A program made the position numbers and the translations under genes. This document shows positions 1 through 9,100 of a DNA stretch of 64,000 bases, one piece after another (within the stretch, counting starts at the first letter, position 1; each line of letters starts with the position of its first letter). The stretch is from Teredinibacter franksiae (GTDB lineage: Bacteria > Pseudomonadota > Gammaproteobacteria > Pseudomonadales > Cellvibrionaceae). The notes beneath the pieces are model-generated. The model saw only the letters and a program-made list of their open reading frames with translations, was not told the origin of the DNA and did no database searches. The stretch lies in contig NZ_JACJUV010000001.1 of assembly GCF_014218805.1 (NCBI RefSeq), forward strand, positions 1,054,001 to 1,118,000, read 5' to 3'.

Positions 1-184
1 ACAACTTACCACGGTTAACATCGGCACCACCCACGCCGCGAGTCGTAACCGGTACACCCTCTTCGTTCATGCCAATTTCAATAGAGCAACCCGTAGAACA
101 GTATCCACAGGTAGAGTATTTCCAATCGACCACACCTTTATCACGAATGATGATCGGGTTTTTATTTTTTCGACCAAATAACAT
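1..184 (-). CDS. nasA: Assimilatory nitrate reductase catalytic subunit, N-terminus only (partial)
   Basis: Molybdopterin oxidoreductase that reduces nitrate to nitrite in the cytoplasm. Only the first 61 codons are present; the gene continues past the left edge. Translation from the ATG at 184 gives MLFGRKNKNPIIIRDKG, then a CGYCSTGC motif (C-x2-C-x3-C) at residues 26-33, the first three ligands of the N-terminal [4Fe-4S] cluster of NasA/NarB-type enzymes. There is no Tat signal before the cluster, consistent with a cytoplasmic assimilatory enzyme rather than a periplasmic NapA. It lies 195 bp downstream of nirD on the same strand and is probably the last gene of the cobA-nirB-nirD-nasA operon. 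Identity rests on the cluster motif and context; the body of the enzyme is not visible. Confidence 0.85.
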   Translation of the reverse strand, partial: MLFGRKNKNPIIIRDKGVVDWKYSTCGYCSTGCSIEIGMNEEGVPVTTRGVGGADVNRGKL

Positions 185-379
185 GGTTTGTCTCGTTTAG
201 TTAACTATCGCCAATAGGGGGAACATTCACTTTTCGGACCGTATTAATCAAACCTACAAGGCTAAGCGTTTATGGACATTTCAAAGAACTAGCTTGTTGT
301 TTATGTACAGCGCTAACCTAACCCCAAAGCTTGCTTCACGTACTGTAAGATTTCGCTCCAAGTGCAGAAAAAATGGTAA

Positions 380-715
380 TTACAAGGCTTCTGCTAATTG
401 AATTTGGCCGCCGTGCTCGCGCACCGGAAATGTTTTTATGCTGACCTCTTCATCTTCCAAACAGGCACCTGTTTGCAGATTAAAATGCTGTTTATATAAT
501 GGCGAGGCAACAACAATTTGCTGCTTTAGATCACCCACGATACCGCGTGCTAATACGGCCGTTTTCGTGAAGGGGTCTATTGCGTCTATTGCATAAAGTG
601 TTTCTTTCACTTTAAAAATAGCGACCTGCTGTTCGCCAAGCAGTGCGCGAACACCCAGCAATGGTGAGAGATCAGCTGCATCACATACGGACACCCAGTT
701 TAATTCATTACTCAT
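380..715 (-). CDS. nirD: Nitrite reductase (NADH) small subunit NirD
   Basis: Small subunit of the assimilatory NADH-nitrite reductase, which together with NirB reduces nitrite to ammonium in the cytoplasm. The 111-residue length is normal. The protein has the Rieske-like fold signature of NirD (a stretch ending VASPLYKQHFNLQTGACLED) but lacks the Cys-His pairs that bind a 2Fe-2S cluster, as in enterobacterial NirD, so its role is probably structural. It starts 15 bp downstream of the nirB stop, on the same strand, so translation is almost certainly coupled to nirB. Confidence 0.93.
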   Translation of the reverse strand: MSNELNWVSVCDAADLSPLLGVRALLGEQQVAIFKVKETLYAIDAIDPFTKTAVLARGIVGDLKQQIVVASPLYKQHFNLQTGACLEDEEVSIKTFPVREHGGQIQLAEAL

Positions 716-730
716 GTTTCTCTCTCCTGG

Positions 731-3277
731 TTACGCTGGCACAGCTTCAGACTCAACAAATTTAACAACTTCTTCTTCCGTAGCGGGTCGAATCTGTTCG
801 CGCTCTTCCACAAATACCACGGTGTTGTCTTTGGCATCGCTGTTTACAAAGGTGCGGAAACGCTTAAGTTTTTCCGGGCTTTCTATGGTGGTTTTCCATT
901 CGCACTGGTAGGTATCTACAACAAGGTCCATATCACTTTCCAGCTCGGTACAAATATTAAGCTTATCGTCTACAACAACAGATCTAAGGTACTCCAAACC
1001 GCCTTCTAGGTTGTCCATCCATGTGGCAGTACGCTGCAGCCGGTCCGCTGTGCGTACGTAGAACATCAATACACGGTCGATAGTTTTAACCAGCGTTTCG
1101 TCATCCAAGCCGGTAAGGAATAAATCCGCGTGGCGAGGCTTCATACCGCCGTTTCCACAAACGTAAAGGCTCCAACCGGTTTCGGTGGCAATAACGCCTA
1201 TATCTTTACTCTGTGCTTCTGCACATTCGCGGGTACAACCGGATACGGCGAATTTAATTTTATGGGGTGCCCGTAAGCCCTTGTAGCGGTTTTCCAGCTT
1301 AATCGCCATTCCAGCACTATCGAGCACGCCGTAACGACACCAAGTGCTACCCACACAGGATTTAACCGTACGCAGTGATTTGCCGTAGGCATGGCCCGTT
1401 TCAAAACCCGCATCGACTAGTTCTTTCCAAATAAGGGGTAGTTCATGCTGTTGAGCACCAAATAAATCGATACGCTGCCCCCCGGTAATTTTGGTGTAGA
1501 GACTGTAGGTTTTAGCCACAGCGCCAATGGCAATAAGTTTGTCTGGGGTAATTTCACCGCCTGGAATACGCGGCACAATGGAGTAGGTTCCATTTTTTTG
1601 CATGTTGGCCATAAAGTAGTCGTTGGTGTCTTGCAGTGGCGCAACACCATCTTTAAGCACATAGTCGTTCCAGCAGGAAGCGAGAATGGAACCAACGGTT
1701 GGCTTACAAATATCACAACCCAAACCTTTGCCGTGCTTCTCTACCATTTCGTCGAAGGTTTTAATTTTTCCTACGCGTATGATGTGATACAGCTCTTGAC
1801 GCGTATGCCCGAAGTGCTCGCAGAGATCGGTATTAACTTCTACACCCAGCTTAGTGAGTTCGCTGTTAAGAAGCTGGGTGGTCAAGGCAACACAGCCACC
1901 GCAACCGGTTCCCGCTTTGGTTGACGATTTAACTTCGCCAATGGTGGTAGCACCCGCCTGAACAGCGCAGCAAATATCACCCTTTGACACATCGTGACAA
2001 CTGCAAATTGAAGCCGTGTCTGGCAGTGCATCTACGCCAATACCCGCAGAGGCTGCATTGCCATCCAGTGCTGGTAGAATCATGGCTTCTGGGTTTTCGG
2101 GTAGGTCCATGCCGTTAACGCATATTTGCTGAAGCGTTCCATAAACTTCTACTTCACCCACCAAAACCGCACCAAGTAATTTTGTTTTGTCTTCGGAAAC
2201 AATAATGCGCTTGTAAACTTCGTTAACACCGTCTTGATAAACATAACTTAAGCAGCCAGGGGTGCGGCCTTGCGCATCGCCAACACTGGCGACGTCTACG
2301 CCCAACAACTTGAGTTTTGTGCTCATGTCGGCGCCAGTAAACTGCTCTTCACCGCCGGTTATATGCGAAAGTGCGACCTTCGCCATAGTGTAGCCCGGAG
2401 CCACAAGACCAAATATTTTTCCGTCCCAGAGAGCACATTCGCCAATCGCGTACACATTGTCGACTGAAGTCTGGCAATTATTGTTAATTACAATACCGCC
2501 ACGCTCACCTATTTGAATATCGAATTGCCGAGCCAGCTCATCTTGCGGGCGAATACCCGCGGAGAACAAAATCATGTCGGTTTCAAGCTGCGAGCCGTCG
2601 GCAAAGTTCATGCTGTAGCGGCAGTTTTCACCCGCAACAATTTCTTGGGTATTTTTTTCGGTGTGAATATTTACACCCAAGCTAGAAATTTTCTTGCGCA
2701 GTAATTCACCGCCACCTTCGTCTAACTGAACGGCCATTAAACGCGGCGCAAACTCAACAACGTGTACTTCAAGGCCTAGATTTTTAAGCGCATTGGCGGC
2801 TTCTAAACCAAGCAGGCCACCACCAACAACAACACCCACTTTACTTTCTTTGGCCGAGGCGGTGATATCTTCTAGGTCTTCTATGGTGCGATAAACCAAG
2901 CAATGGGGTTGGTCTTTTCCGGGAATAGGCGGAACAAATGGAAATGAGCCTGTCGCCAAAATTAAGTGGTCGTAGGGTTCTTCGCGGCCACTGGCGGTCA
3001 CCACTTTATTTTCTTCGGTTTTTAACTCAACGACTTTTTCGTTAAGCACATATTTAACGCCGTTCTCTTCGTAATACGCTTCGGACGTTAGCATTAGGTC
3101 ATCAGCGGTAGAGCCAGAAAAATACGCGCTCAATTGAACACGGTCATACGCTAAGCGCGGCTCTTCAGAAAAAGTAATTACTTCGTACTGGTCTGCACTC
3201 TCATGGTTAATCAAGTTGTCAATAAACTTGTGGCCAACCATACCGTTACCAACAACGACTACTCTTTTTTTACTCAT
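731..3277 (-). CDS. nirB: Nitrite reductase (NADH) large subunit NirB
   Basis: Siroheme-containing catalytic subunit that transfers electrons from NAD(P)H through FAD and Fe-S centres to reduce nitrite to ammonium. At 848 residues it is full length. Domain order: FAD/NAD(P)H disulfide-reductase-like domain at 1-310 with dinucleotide-binding motifs near 6-14 (VVVGNGMVG) and 150-157; BFD-like 2Fe-2S domain near 423-475 with C425, C427, C459 and C462; ferredoxin-like half domains from about 555; and the [4Fe-4S]-siroheme ligands C641, C647, C681 and C685. All expected cofactor residues are intact. It follows cobA by 36 bp, which supplies precorrin-2 for the siroheme cofactor. Nitrate-assimilation context makes NirB more likely than a stand-alone sulfite reductase. 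Confidence 0.96.
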   Translation of the reverse strand: MSKKRVVVVGNGMVGHKFIDNLINHESADQYEVITFSEEPRLAYDRVQLSAYFSGSTADDLMLTSEAYYEENGVKYVLNEKVVELKTEENKVVTASGREEPYDHLILATGSFPFVPPIPGKDQPHCLVYRTIEDLEDITASAKESKVGVVVGGGLLGLEAANALKNLGLEVHVVEFAPRLMAVQLDEGGGELLRKKISSLGVNIHTEKNTQEIVAGENCRYSMNFADGSQLETDMILFSAGIRPQDELARQFDIQIGERGGIVINNNCQTSVDNVYAIGECALWDGKIFGLVAPGYTMAKVALSHITGGEEQFTGADMSTKLKLLGVDVASVGDAQGRTPGCLSYVYQDGVNEVYKRIIVSEDKTKLLGAVLVGEVEVYGTLQQICVNGMDLPENPEAMILPALDGNAASAGIGVDALPDTASICSCHDVSKGDICCAVQAGATTIGEVKSSTKAGTGCGGCVALTTQLLNSELTKLGVEVNTDLCEHFGHTRQELYHIIRVGKIKTFDEMVEKHGKGLGCDICKPTVGSILASCWNDYVLKDGVAPLQDTNDYFMANMQKNGTYSIVPRIPGGEITPDKLIAIGAVAKTYSLYTKITGGQRIDLFGAQQHELPLIWKELVDAGFETGHAYGKSLRTVKSCVGSTWCRYGVLDSAGMAIKLENRYKGLRAPHKIKFAVSGCTRECAEAQSKDIGVIATETGWSLYVCGNGGMKPRHADLFLTGLDDETLVKTIDRVLMFYVRTADRLQRTATWMDNLEGGLEYLRSVVVDDKLNICTELESDMDLVVDTYQCEWKTTIESPEKLKRFRTFVNSDAKDNTVVFVEEREQIRPATEEEVVKFVESEAVPA

Positions 3278-3313
3278 CTTACGTCCTCAAATAAAAATTC
3301 TGCCAGTAACTGT

Positions 3314-4126
3314 TTAGGCACAGTTCTGTGCTAATTCTTCCAGCTCGGGCATTGCTTTTAGCTTGCCCGCTAGGCTTACCACATCACCCACCACAATTAG
3401 TGCCGGCGACTGTACATTCTGAGATTCGACCAGGGCATCTAATTCACCTAGGTTGCCGATGATGTCGCGCTGATTTTTGCGACAGCCATTTTCTATAATG
3501 GCCACCGGGGTGCTGCCACTTAAACCGTGCATGCACAGGTTTTGCTTAATAACGTGCGCACGGCTTACGCCCATATAAAACACTAGGGTGTGCCCTATTT
3601 GCGCTAGCGCTCGCCAATCGAGGTTCAGCTCGGTTTCACCATGGGCGGTGACAAACGTGCAGCCTTGGGCAAGCCCTCGATGTGTTAGCGGAATGCCTGC
3701 AGCGGACGTACAACCCGAAGCCGATGTAATACCCGGTATAACTTCGGCATCAATACCCGCTTCTATCAACGTAAGCAGTTCTTCACCGCCACGACCAAAG
3801 ACAAAAGGGTCGCCGCCTTTTATGCGCACCACGTTAAGGCCTTGGCGCGCTTTCTTCACAAGCAGGGAGTTAAGCTCTTTTTGCGGAATACTGTGGTCGT
3901 CTTTTCGCTTACCCACATAAAACGCCGGTACAGATTTAGGGAAAATTGTACGAATATCTTCGCTGACGAGGTTGTCGAATAAGATAAGGTCGGCTTGCTG
4001 TATTACACGCAGAGCCTTCACCGTTAATAGGTCTGGGTTACCGGGCCCAGCACCCACCAACCAAACTTTTCCCGCATTCGAGCTCTTTGGCTGATTTGCA
4101 GGCTTTTGTTGTGTGGAAAAAGTCAT
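3314..4126 (-). CDS. cobA: Uroporphyrinogen-III C-methyltransferase (SUMT)
   Basis: Transfers two methyl groups from S-adenosylmethionine to uroporphyrinogen III to make precorrin-2, the precursor of siroheme and cobalamin. The protein shows the family signatures: VGAGPGNPDLLTVKAL near the N-terminus, VVRIKGGDPFVFGRGGEE in the middle, and IPGITSASGCTSAAGIPLTHR after it. I use the ATG at 4126 (270 residues); the open frame extends 36 codons further upstream, but that extension has no methyltransferase homology that I recognise. Neither start has a strong Shine-Dalgarno sequence. As first gene of the nirBD-nasA operon it most likely serves siroheme supply for NirB. There is no CysG-style oxidase/chelatase fusion, so those two steps must be encoded elsewhere. 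Confidence 0.93.
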   Translation of the reverse strand: MTFSTQQKPANQPKSSNAGKVWLVGAGPGNPDLLTVKALRVIQQADLILFDNLVSEDIRTIFPKSVPAFYVGKRKDDHSIPQKELNSLLVKKARQGLNVVRIKGGDPFVFGRGGEELLTLIEAGIDAEVIPGITSASGCTSAAGIPLTHRGLAQGCTFVTAHGETELNLDWRALAQIGHTLVFYMGVSRAHVIKQNLCMHGLSGSTPVAIIENGCRKNQRDIIGNLGELDALVESQNVQSPALIVVGDVVSLAGKLKAMPELEELAQNCA

Positions 4127-4342
4127 ATTGCACCACAAGTTATAATGAGTTTTGCACCAGACTGGTATATTTGAAGGGGACATTAAAAAACCAGCTACAC
4201 AGCGTTTTAGCAAAATAGATACCAGCACAAACACTATTGATTATTTTTTTTATAAAGCTATATATATCAATATGTTACGAAAAAACGCATACCAAAACCC
4301 AATAAGCCCCAACCTCTACGCACCTGTTTTTCAATAAATCTC

Positions 4343-4357
4343 GCACCACAATGGAGC
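4343..4357. promoter_or_regulatory. NtrC-like dyad in the cobA leader region
   Basis: GCACCACAATGGAGC is a near-perfect dyad (GCACCA facing TGGAGC, one mismatch) with 11 of 15 matches to the NtrC site core. It overlaps the predicted start point of the sigma54-like promoter. Two further TTGCACCA direct repeats follow at 4128-4135 and 4152-4159, next to the cobA start codon. Confidence 0.3.
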
Positions 4358-4367
4358 GCTTGCGCAC

Positions 4368-4382
4368 TGCAAAACCTCACCC
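4368..4382 (-). promoter_or_regulatory. Sigma54-like -24/-12 element upstream of cobA
   Basis: On the minus strand this reads GGGTGAGGTTTTGCA. The -12 half (TTGCA) is perfect and the invariant GG/GC pair has the correct spacing, but the -24 half lacks the usual CAC after GG. It points toward cobA and would give a leader of about 230 nt. NtrC-like dyads lie at 4343-4357 and 4438-4452. Tentative. Confidence 0.35.
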
Positions 4383-4437
4383 ACTTTTCGTGTACAGCGA
4401 GGCACTGCGAATAGCGATGGATTTTTACCCAACACCC

Positions 4438-4452
4438 GCACCATATTGACCC
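4438..4452. promoter_or_regulatory. NtrC-like enhancer dyad upstream of cobA
   Basis: GCACCATATTGACCC matches 11 of 15 positions of the classical NtrC site core GCACCATTTTGGTGC. It is placed upstream of the sigma54-like element, where an NtrC enhancer is expected. The right half-site is poor, so this could be chance. Confidence 0.3.
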
Positions 4453-4530
4453 ACAACTGAATCCCGTTTGCTGCCCGGCCCATCTCGGTTATAGTGGGCC
4501 GTTAATCAGCCCTCTCAAACCGGAGTTTTC

Positions 4531-4818
4531 GTGGATAAAACCGACAATTCAGCCATTGAAGCTGCTGTATTTAAGCGCTTGCTCAGCCATTTAGATTCAA
4601 GAAAAGACGTGCAGAATATTGAGTTAATGAACCTCGCCGGCTTTTGCCGGAATTGTCTAGCCAAGTGGTACGTTAGTGCAGCGGAAGAGGCTGGGAAGAA
4701 ATTAAGCTACGAAAATGCCCGCGAAATTGTATACGGCATGCCCTATGATGAATGGAAGGAGAAACATCAAACTCCCGCTACTGCGGAACAATTAGCAGCG
4801 TTTGAAAATCGTAAATAG
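4531..4818 (+). CDS. DUF1244 family protein
   Basis: A 95-residue conserved protein of unknown function. It has the DUF1244 signature: VFKRLLSHLDSRKDVQNIEL, then MNLAGFCRNCLAKWY with a conserved C-x2-C pair. The C-terminal part is charged and probably helical. The start is GTG at 4531, preceded by CGGAG with a six-base spacer. No signal peptide or membrane segment is visible, so it is probably cytoplasmic. It is followed 11 bp later by the MOSC gene and the two probably form an operon. The family is recognised with good confidence; no biochemical function can be assigned from the sequence. Confidence 0.85.
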   Translation: MDKTDNSAIEAAVFKRLLSHLDSRKDVQNIELMNLAGFCRNCLAKWYVSAAEEAGKKLSYENAREIVYGMPYDEWKEKHQTPATAEQLAAFENRK

Positions 4819-4829
4819 GGCTTTTAGCT

Positions 4830-5684
4830 GTGGATGTAACGATTACTGGTTTATACCACTACCCTGTGAAATCGCTTCGAGGCATAGGGCTTGCTCAATG
4901 CTCGTTAACACGCAAAGGTGTATTTGGCGATCGTGAGTGGGTGGTAATAGATGAAAACGGGGCATTTTTAAGCCAGCGTAAATTGCCGCGTATGGCACTG
5001 ATTCGGGTACGGCGCCGTGAGCACGGCCTTGAGCTTAGCCTCGGCTCAGACAGCTGCTTAGCCTCCACACCTGCGAACGACGCCAGTATACGGGAGGTCA
5101 GCGTTTGGAAAGACAAAGCCGTTGGCATTCTGGCTGCAGACTCTATCAACAAATGGTTAACGCGGGTACTTGAATCCGAAAAACCATTATTTCTTGCCAG
5201 TTTCGATAAATCGCGCGAGCGCTTACCCGGCCAACCACTTCGCTTCGGTGCAGACGCCACCCACTTTGCCGACGCAGCCCCCTTTCTTATTGCTAATGCC
5301 TTCTCACTGCATGCACTTAATCTGTCGCTAACACTGCAAGACAAACCCGAAGTGGATATTCGCCATTTTAGGCCTAACATTGTTATTAGCGGCCTGCCGG
5401 GGTTTGCCGAGCACCATATTAGGGGCTTACGTCACCGGGCAACCGACATTGAGTTCTCGCTGGTGGACCCCTGTCAACGCTGCTCTATTATCACCCTAGA
5501 CCCAGATTCAGCCGAGCAAATGCCCGAGGCCATTCCGTTTAAGCAACTAACAAGTTTGAACCCCATGCCCGGAAATAAAAAGGCACCCGCTTTTGGCATG
5601 AACGCATGCATTCTCGATACCGACGACATTGAAGCACTGCAAGAAGGGTTGCGGCTGGGCGACCGCTTAGAAGTCATTCAGTAA
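4830..5684 (+). CDS. MOSC domain protein with N-terminal beta-barrel (YcbX-like, no ferredoxin)
   Basis: 284 residues with the MOSC_N beta-barrel first (YHYPVKSLRGIG near residue 9, then GVFGDREWVVID) and the MOSC domain after about residue 125. The conserved region LVDPCQRCSIITLDPD contains the cysteine expected to bind molybdenum cofactor. Relatives include YcbX, which reduces N-hydroxylated bases, and the mARC proteins. E. coli YcbX carries a C-terminal 2Fe-2S ferredoxin domain that is missing here, so electrons must come from a separate partner. The start is GTG at 4830, 11 bp after the DUF1244 gene. Molybdenum-cofactor use fits the neighbouring nitrate reductase, but this is only association. 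Substrate unknown. Confidence 0.85.
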   Translation: MDVTITGLYHYPVKSLRGIGLAQCSLTRKGVFGDREWVVIDENGAFLSQRKLPRMALIRVRRREHGLELSLGSDSCLASTPANDASIREVSVWKDKAVGILAADSINKWLTRVLESEKPLFLASFDKSRERLPGQPLRFGADATHFADAAPFLIANAFSLHALNLSLTLQDKPEVDIRHFRPNIVISGLPGFAEHHIRGLRHRATDIEFSLVDPCQRCSIITLDPDSAEQMPEAIPFKQLTSLNPMPGNKKAPAFGMNACILDTDDIEALQEGLRLGDRLEVIQ

Positions 5685-6076
5685 GCATGCTGGCGCATGT
5701 AACTAATTCCAGGTAAAAGGACCGCTCGCCAGGCCTCTTCTTCAGCGGCGGTAAACTCTGCATCTAGCCTATACAAGGTTTCCACAAGCGATTCTAACCA
5801 TACATCGTACATGGCCTCCGGTATGCCGCGTTCGCGGTGAAATTCCGCAAGTCGGCATATATGCTCGGACGGAGCGTGATTGAGCGAACACTCCATTAGC
5901 ATTAAAATCGAATCTTCCAGCATTTCGTGACGACGTGATTTTTCGGTATTCTGAAACACCGCCTTTATTTCCGGTGATTTGGCTTGAAAGCTCTCATAAA
6001 ATGCTTGGAAAAACATTTCATAATTGTTACTGATATTACGCTCGAAACTGTCGTTAAAATCTGCTGAGTGATTCAT
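5678..6076 (-). CDS. Single-domain globin
   Basis: A 132-residue heme-binding globin. It has the helical pattern of bacterial haemoglobins: FFQAFYESFQAKSPEIKAVF covering helix B to the CD corner (F41 is the probable CD1 Phe), and LAEFHRERGIPEAMYDVWLE, in which H80 is the likely proximal (F8) histidine, as in Vitreoscilla haemoglobin. There is no reductase domain, unlike flavohaemoglobin Hmp. AAAGGG precedes the ATG at 6076. The last codons overlap the convergent MOSC gene by 7 bp. Possible roles are NO or oxygen handling next to nitrate/nitrite metabolism, but this is inference; a sensor or truncated-haemoglobin role is not excluded. Confidence 0.8.
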   Translation of the reverse strand: MNHSADFNDSFERNISNNYEMFFQAFYESFQAKSPEIKAVFQNTEKSRRHEMLEDSILMLMECSLNHAPSEHICRLAEFHRERGIPEAMYDVWLESLVETLYRLDAEFTAAEEEAWRAVLLPGISYMRQHAY

Positions 6077-6117
6077 GGTGCCCTTTGTTTGTCATAGCAT
6101 TACAATGCGCGGCTACA

Positions 6118-6145
6118 TTAGCTACTAAACTTTAGCTACTAAACT
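6118..6145. repeat. Two perfect tandem copies of a 14-bp sequence
   Basis: TTAGCTACTAAACT occurs twice head to tail in the divergent promoter region between the globin gene and the YdiJ-type gene. It could be a recent slippage duplication or a pair of protein-binding sites. Confidence 0.75.
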
Positions 6146-6190
6146 ATAGCCCAGCACACTGACTACAGCTCATTATTGGAACCCGTTGTT

Positions 6191-9100
6191 ATGATCCCGA
6201 AGCTCACGCCTTTTCACGAGCAGCAAAGCCTTTACCTCGACTTCTTTCAACAGCTGGGGCAACAGGGTTTTCATGGTGAAATCGACGCCGATATCAGCAA
6301 CCGCTTGGTTTTAGCCACGGACAACTCAATCTATCAGGTACTCCCCCAAGGTGTAGTCTTTCCAAAGGATATTAACGACCTGATAACACTCTCCCAATTA
6401 GCCGCAAAGGTAAACTTTCAGAGCATTGTGCTCACCCCCCGAGGCGGTGGCACAGGCACTAACGCTCAATCTCTCACCGATGGCATTGTGGTAGATACCT
6501 CCCGGCACATGAATCACGTATTGGAAATCAACACCGACGAATGCTGGGCGAGGGTTGAATCCGGCGTGGTCAAAGACCAGCTCAACGCAGCGCTTAAACC
6601 TTATGGGTTATTTTTCGCCCCGGACCTCTCCACCAGCAACCGGGCGACTATTGGCGGCATGATTAATACCGATGCTTCCGGACAGGGTTCCTGTGTATAC
6701 GGCAAAACCCGCGACCACGTTTTAGAACTGACTACCGTACTGCTGGACGGCTCGGTAATGGAAACTCGGGCGCTGGACGCCGAGGAAGAAAATGCCATTT
6801 GCCAGGGCGATGATCGCTGCGCGCAAATTCATAATCTGGCGGTGGAAATTCAACAGGAGCACCAAGCGTTAATCGACGAAGTTTTTCCGCCGCTCAACCG
6901 CTGCCTTACGGGGTACGACCTAGCGCATATTCGAGACGACGAAAATCGGCTAAACCTGAATAACATTTTGTGTGGCAGTGAAGGTACACTGGGTTTTGTT
7001 GCCCAAGCCAAGCTCAACCTACTGCCTATTCCACATTACTCCGCATTGGTGGTGGTAAAATATTCAGATTTCAATAATTCGCTACGCGATGCCACCGAAT
7101 TAATGCGGGCAAACCCTACCTCTATCGAAACCATAGATTCAAAAGTGCTTACACTGGCCATGAACGACTTTATATGGGATCAGGTAGAAGAGTTTTTCGA
7201 TGCGGCCAAAAATATTCGCCTGAGCAACGACGACAGCCCTCTGCAGGGCATTAACCTTGTGGAGTTCACCGGTAACAGCGAACAACAGTTGCAGGACGGT
7301 ATCGACCAACTCACAGCAATTCTTAAGCAAAAAATTGCCCACAGCAGTAATAACACTGATTTTGAAGCCAGCGAATATACGCCAAGCGGCCGCCTGGGTT
7401 ATTCCATTGCCATGGGCAACGATGCCGTAAAACGTATATGGGCCATGCGCAAAAGAGCGGTTGGCCTACTGGGTAATGCTGCGGGCGAAGCTCGCCCGGT
7501 TCCCTTTGTGGAAGACACCGCCGTTCCACCCGAAAACCTTGCCGATTTTATTTTGGAATTTCGTGAAATTCTTGACGGATACCAGCTCGATTACGGTATG
7601 TTCGGTCATGTGGATGCAGGCGTTTTACATGTACGCCCAGCACTGGACATGAAAGACCCCGAGCAGGAACAAATAGCCTGGGAAATTTCTGATCGGGTGG
7701 CCGACCTCTGCCTGCAATATGGAGGCTTACTTTGGGGAGAACATGGAAAGGGGGTACGTTCAGATTATTCACCGAAGTTTTTCGGCGAACTCTACCCCCA
7801 ACTGCAGCGCGTTAAAGCGGCCTTCGACCCAAACAACCAATTAAACCCCGGTAAAATTGCAACACCAACAGAAGAACTAGAATTACTTAAAATTAATGAA
7901 GTACCTACGCGCGGTCAATACGACAGAGAAATTTCGCCCGACGCTTGGCAAAGCTTTGCCGAGGCGGTTTACTGCAACGGCAACGGTGCCTGCTACAACT
8001 GGAACCCAACAGACGCCATGTGCCCTTCGTGGAAAAGTACACGCGATCGTATTCACTCGCCAAAAGGGCGAGCGTCTTTGGTTCGAACCTGGCTAAAACT
8101 ACTTTCAGACAACCGCATTCACCCGCAAGCCGAATTACGTAAAGCGCACGGCCTGCGCTCGCTGGTAGCGTTTCCGAAGAAACTGTTCAACCAGATCGGC
8201 AGGAAATCTTCCAACGATTTTTCCCACGATGTTTACGACGCAATGTCGGGCTGCCTTTCGTGTAAGGCCTGCGCCAGCCAGTGCCCTATCAAAGTTGATG
8301 TACCGGAATTTCGCAGCCGCTTTATTGCGCTTTACCACACCCGCTACTTGCGCCCCTTAAAAGATTATTTGGTCGGCACCTTAGAATTTTTGTTACCTCT
8401 GTGTGCCATATTCCCAGCAATGTATAACGGCGTAATGTCACTGACACCCGTAAAAGCGTTGCTCAAGCATTGGGTAGGTTTTATTGACGGCCCACTGTTA
8501 AGCCGTGTAAACCCGAAAAAGCACGGTATAAAAATGGCGAATTTGCGTGCTATTCAACGCATGAGCGACGAAGAAAAAGCAAAAACGGTTGTTATTGCTC
8601 AAGATGCCTTTACCCGCTATTTTGAAACGCCACTGATTATTGATATTTGTACACTCTTAACCCAACTGGGCTACACACCTTTACTGGCGCCGTTTAAAGC
8701 CAACGGTAAACCGCTGCACATACACGGTTTTTTAAACTGGTTTACCAAGGTTGCGCGCCGCAATTCTGCCATGCTGAACAAGTTCAGTAACGCTGGTGTT
8801 CAACTGGTAGGTATTGACCCCTCCATGACCTATACCTACCGCGCCGAATACAAAAAGTTTTTACAGGACGAACCCGAAGGCAGCACAGCACCCCATGTAC
8901 TGTTGCTACAAGAATGGCTGAGCGAGCAACTGCACGTACTACAGGCACAGGTACCCGTGAAACATAGTACCTACACTCTATTGCCGCATTGCATTGAGCA
9001 ATCTCACGCAACACGTGAACGCGACCAGTGGAAAGCTATTTTCGAAGCCCTTGGCCAAAAGGTAGAAATACTGTCGCTTGGCTGCTGCGGTATGTCCGGT

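Larger units (their letters stand above)
4127..4530. other. 404-bp divergent intergenic region, cobA / DUF1244 gene
   Basis: No gene is supported here. The region holds the putative sigma54 and NtrC elements described separately, an AT-rich stretch at about 4234-4280, and the weak upstream extension of the cobA reading frame. CGGAG at 4521-4525 is the ribosome-binding site of the rightward gene. Confidence 0.6.

Noticed and set aside
4895..5380. 161-codon minus-strand frame inside the MOSC gene
   Set aside because: It is fully nested in the real gene on the other strand and has a Ser/Arg-rich composition typical of antisense shadow frames.
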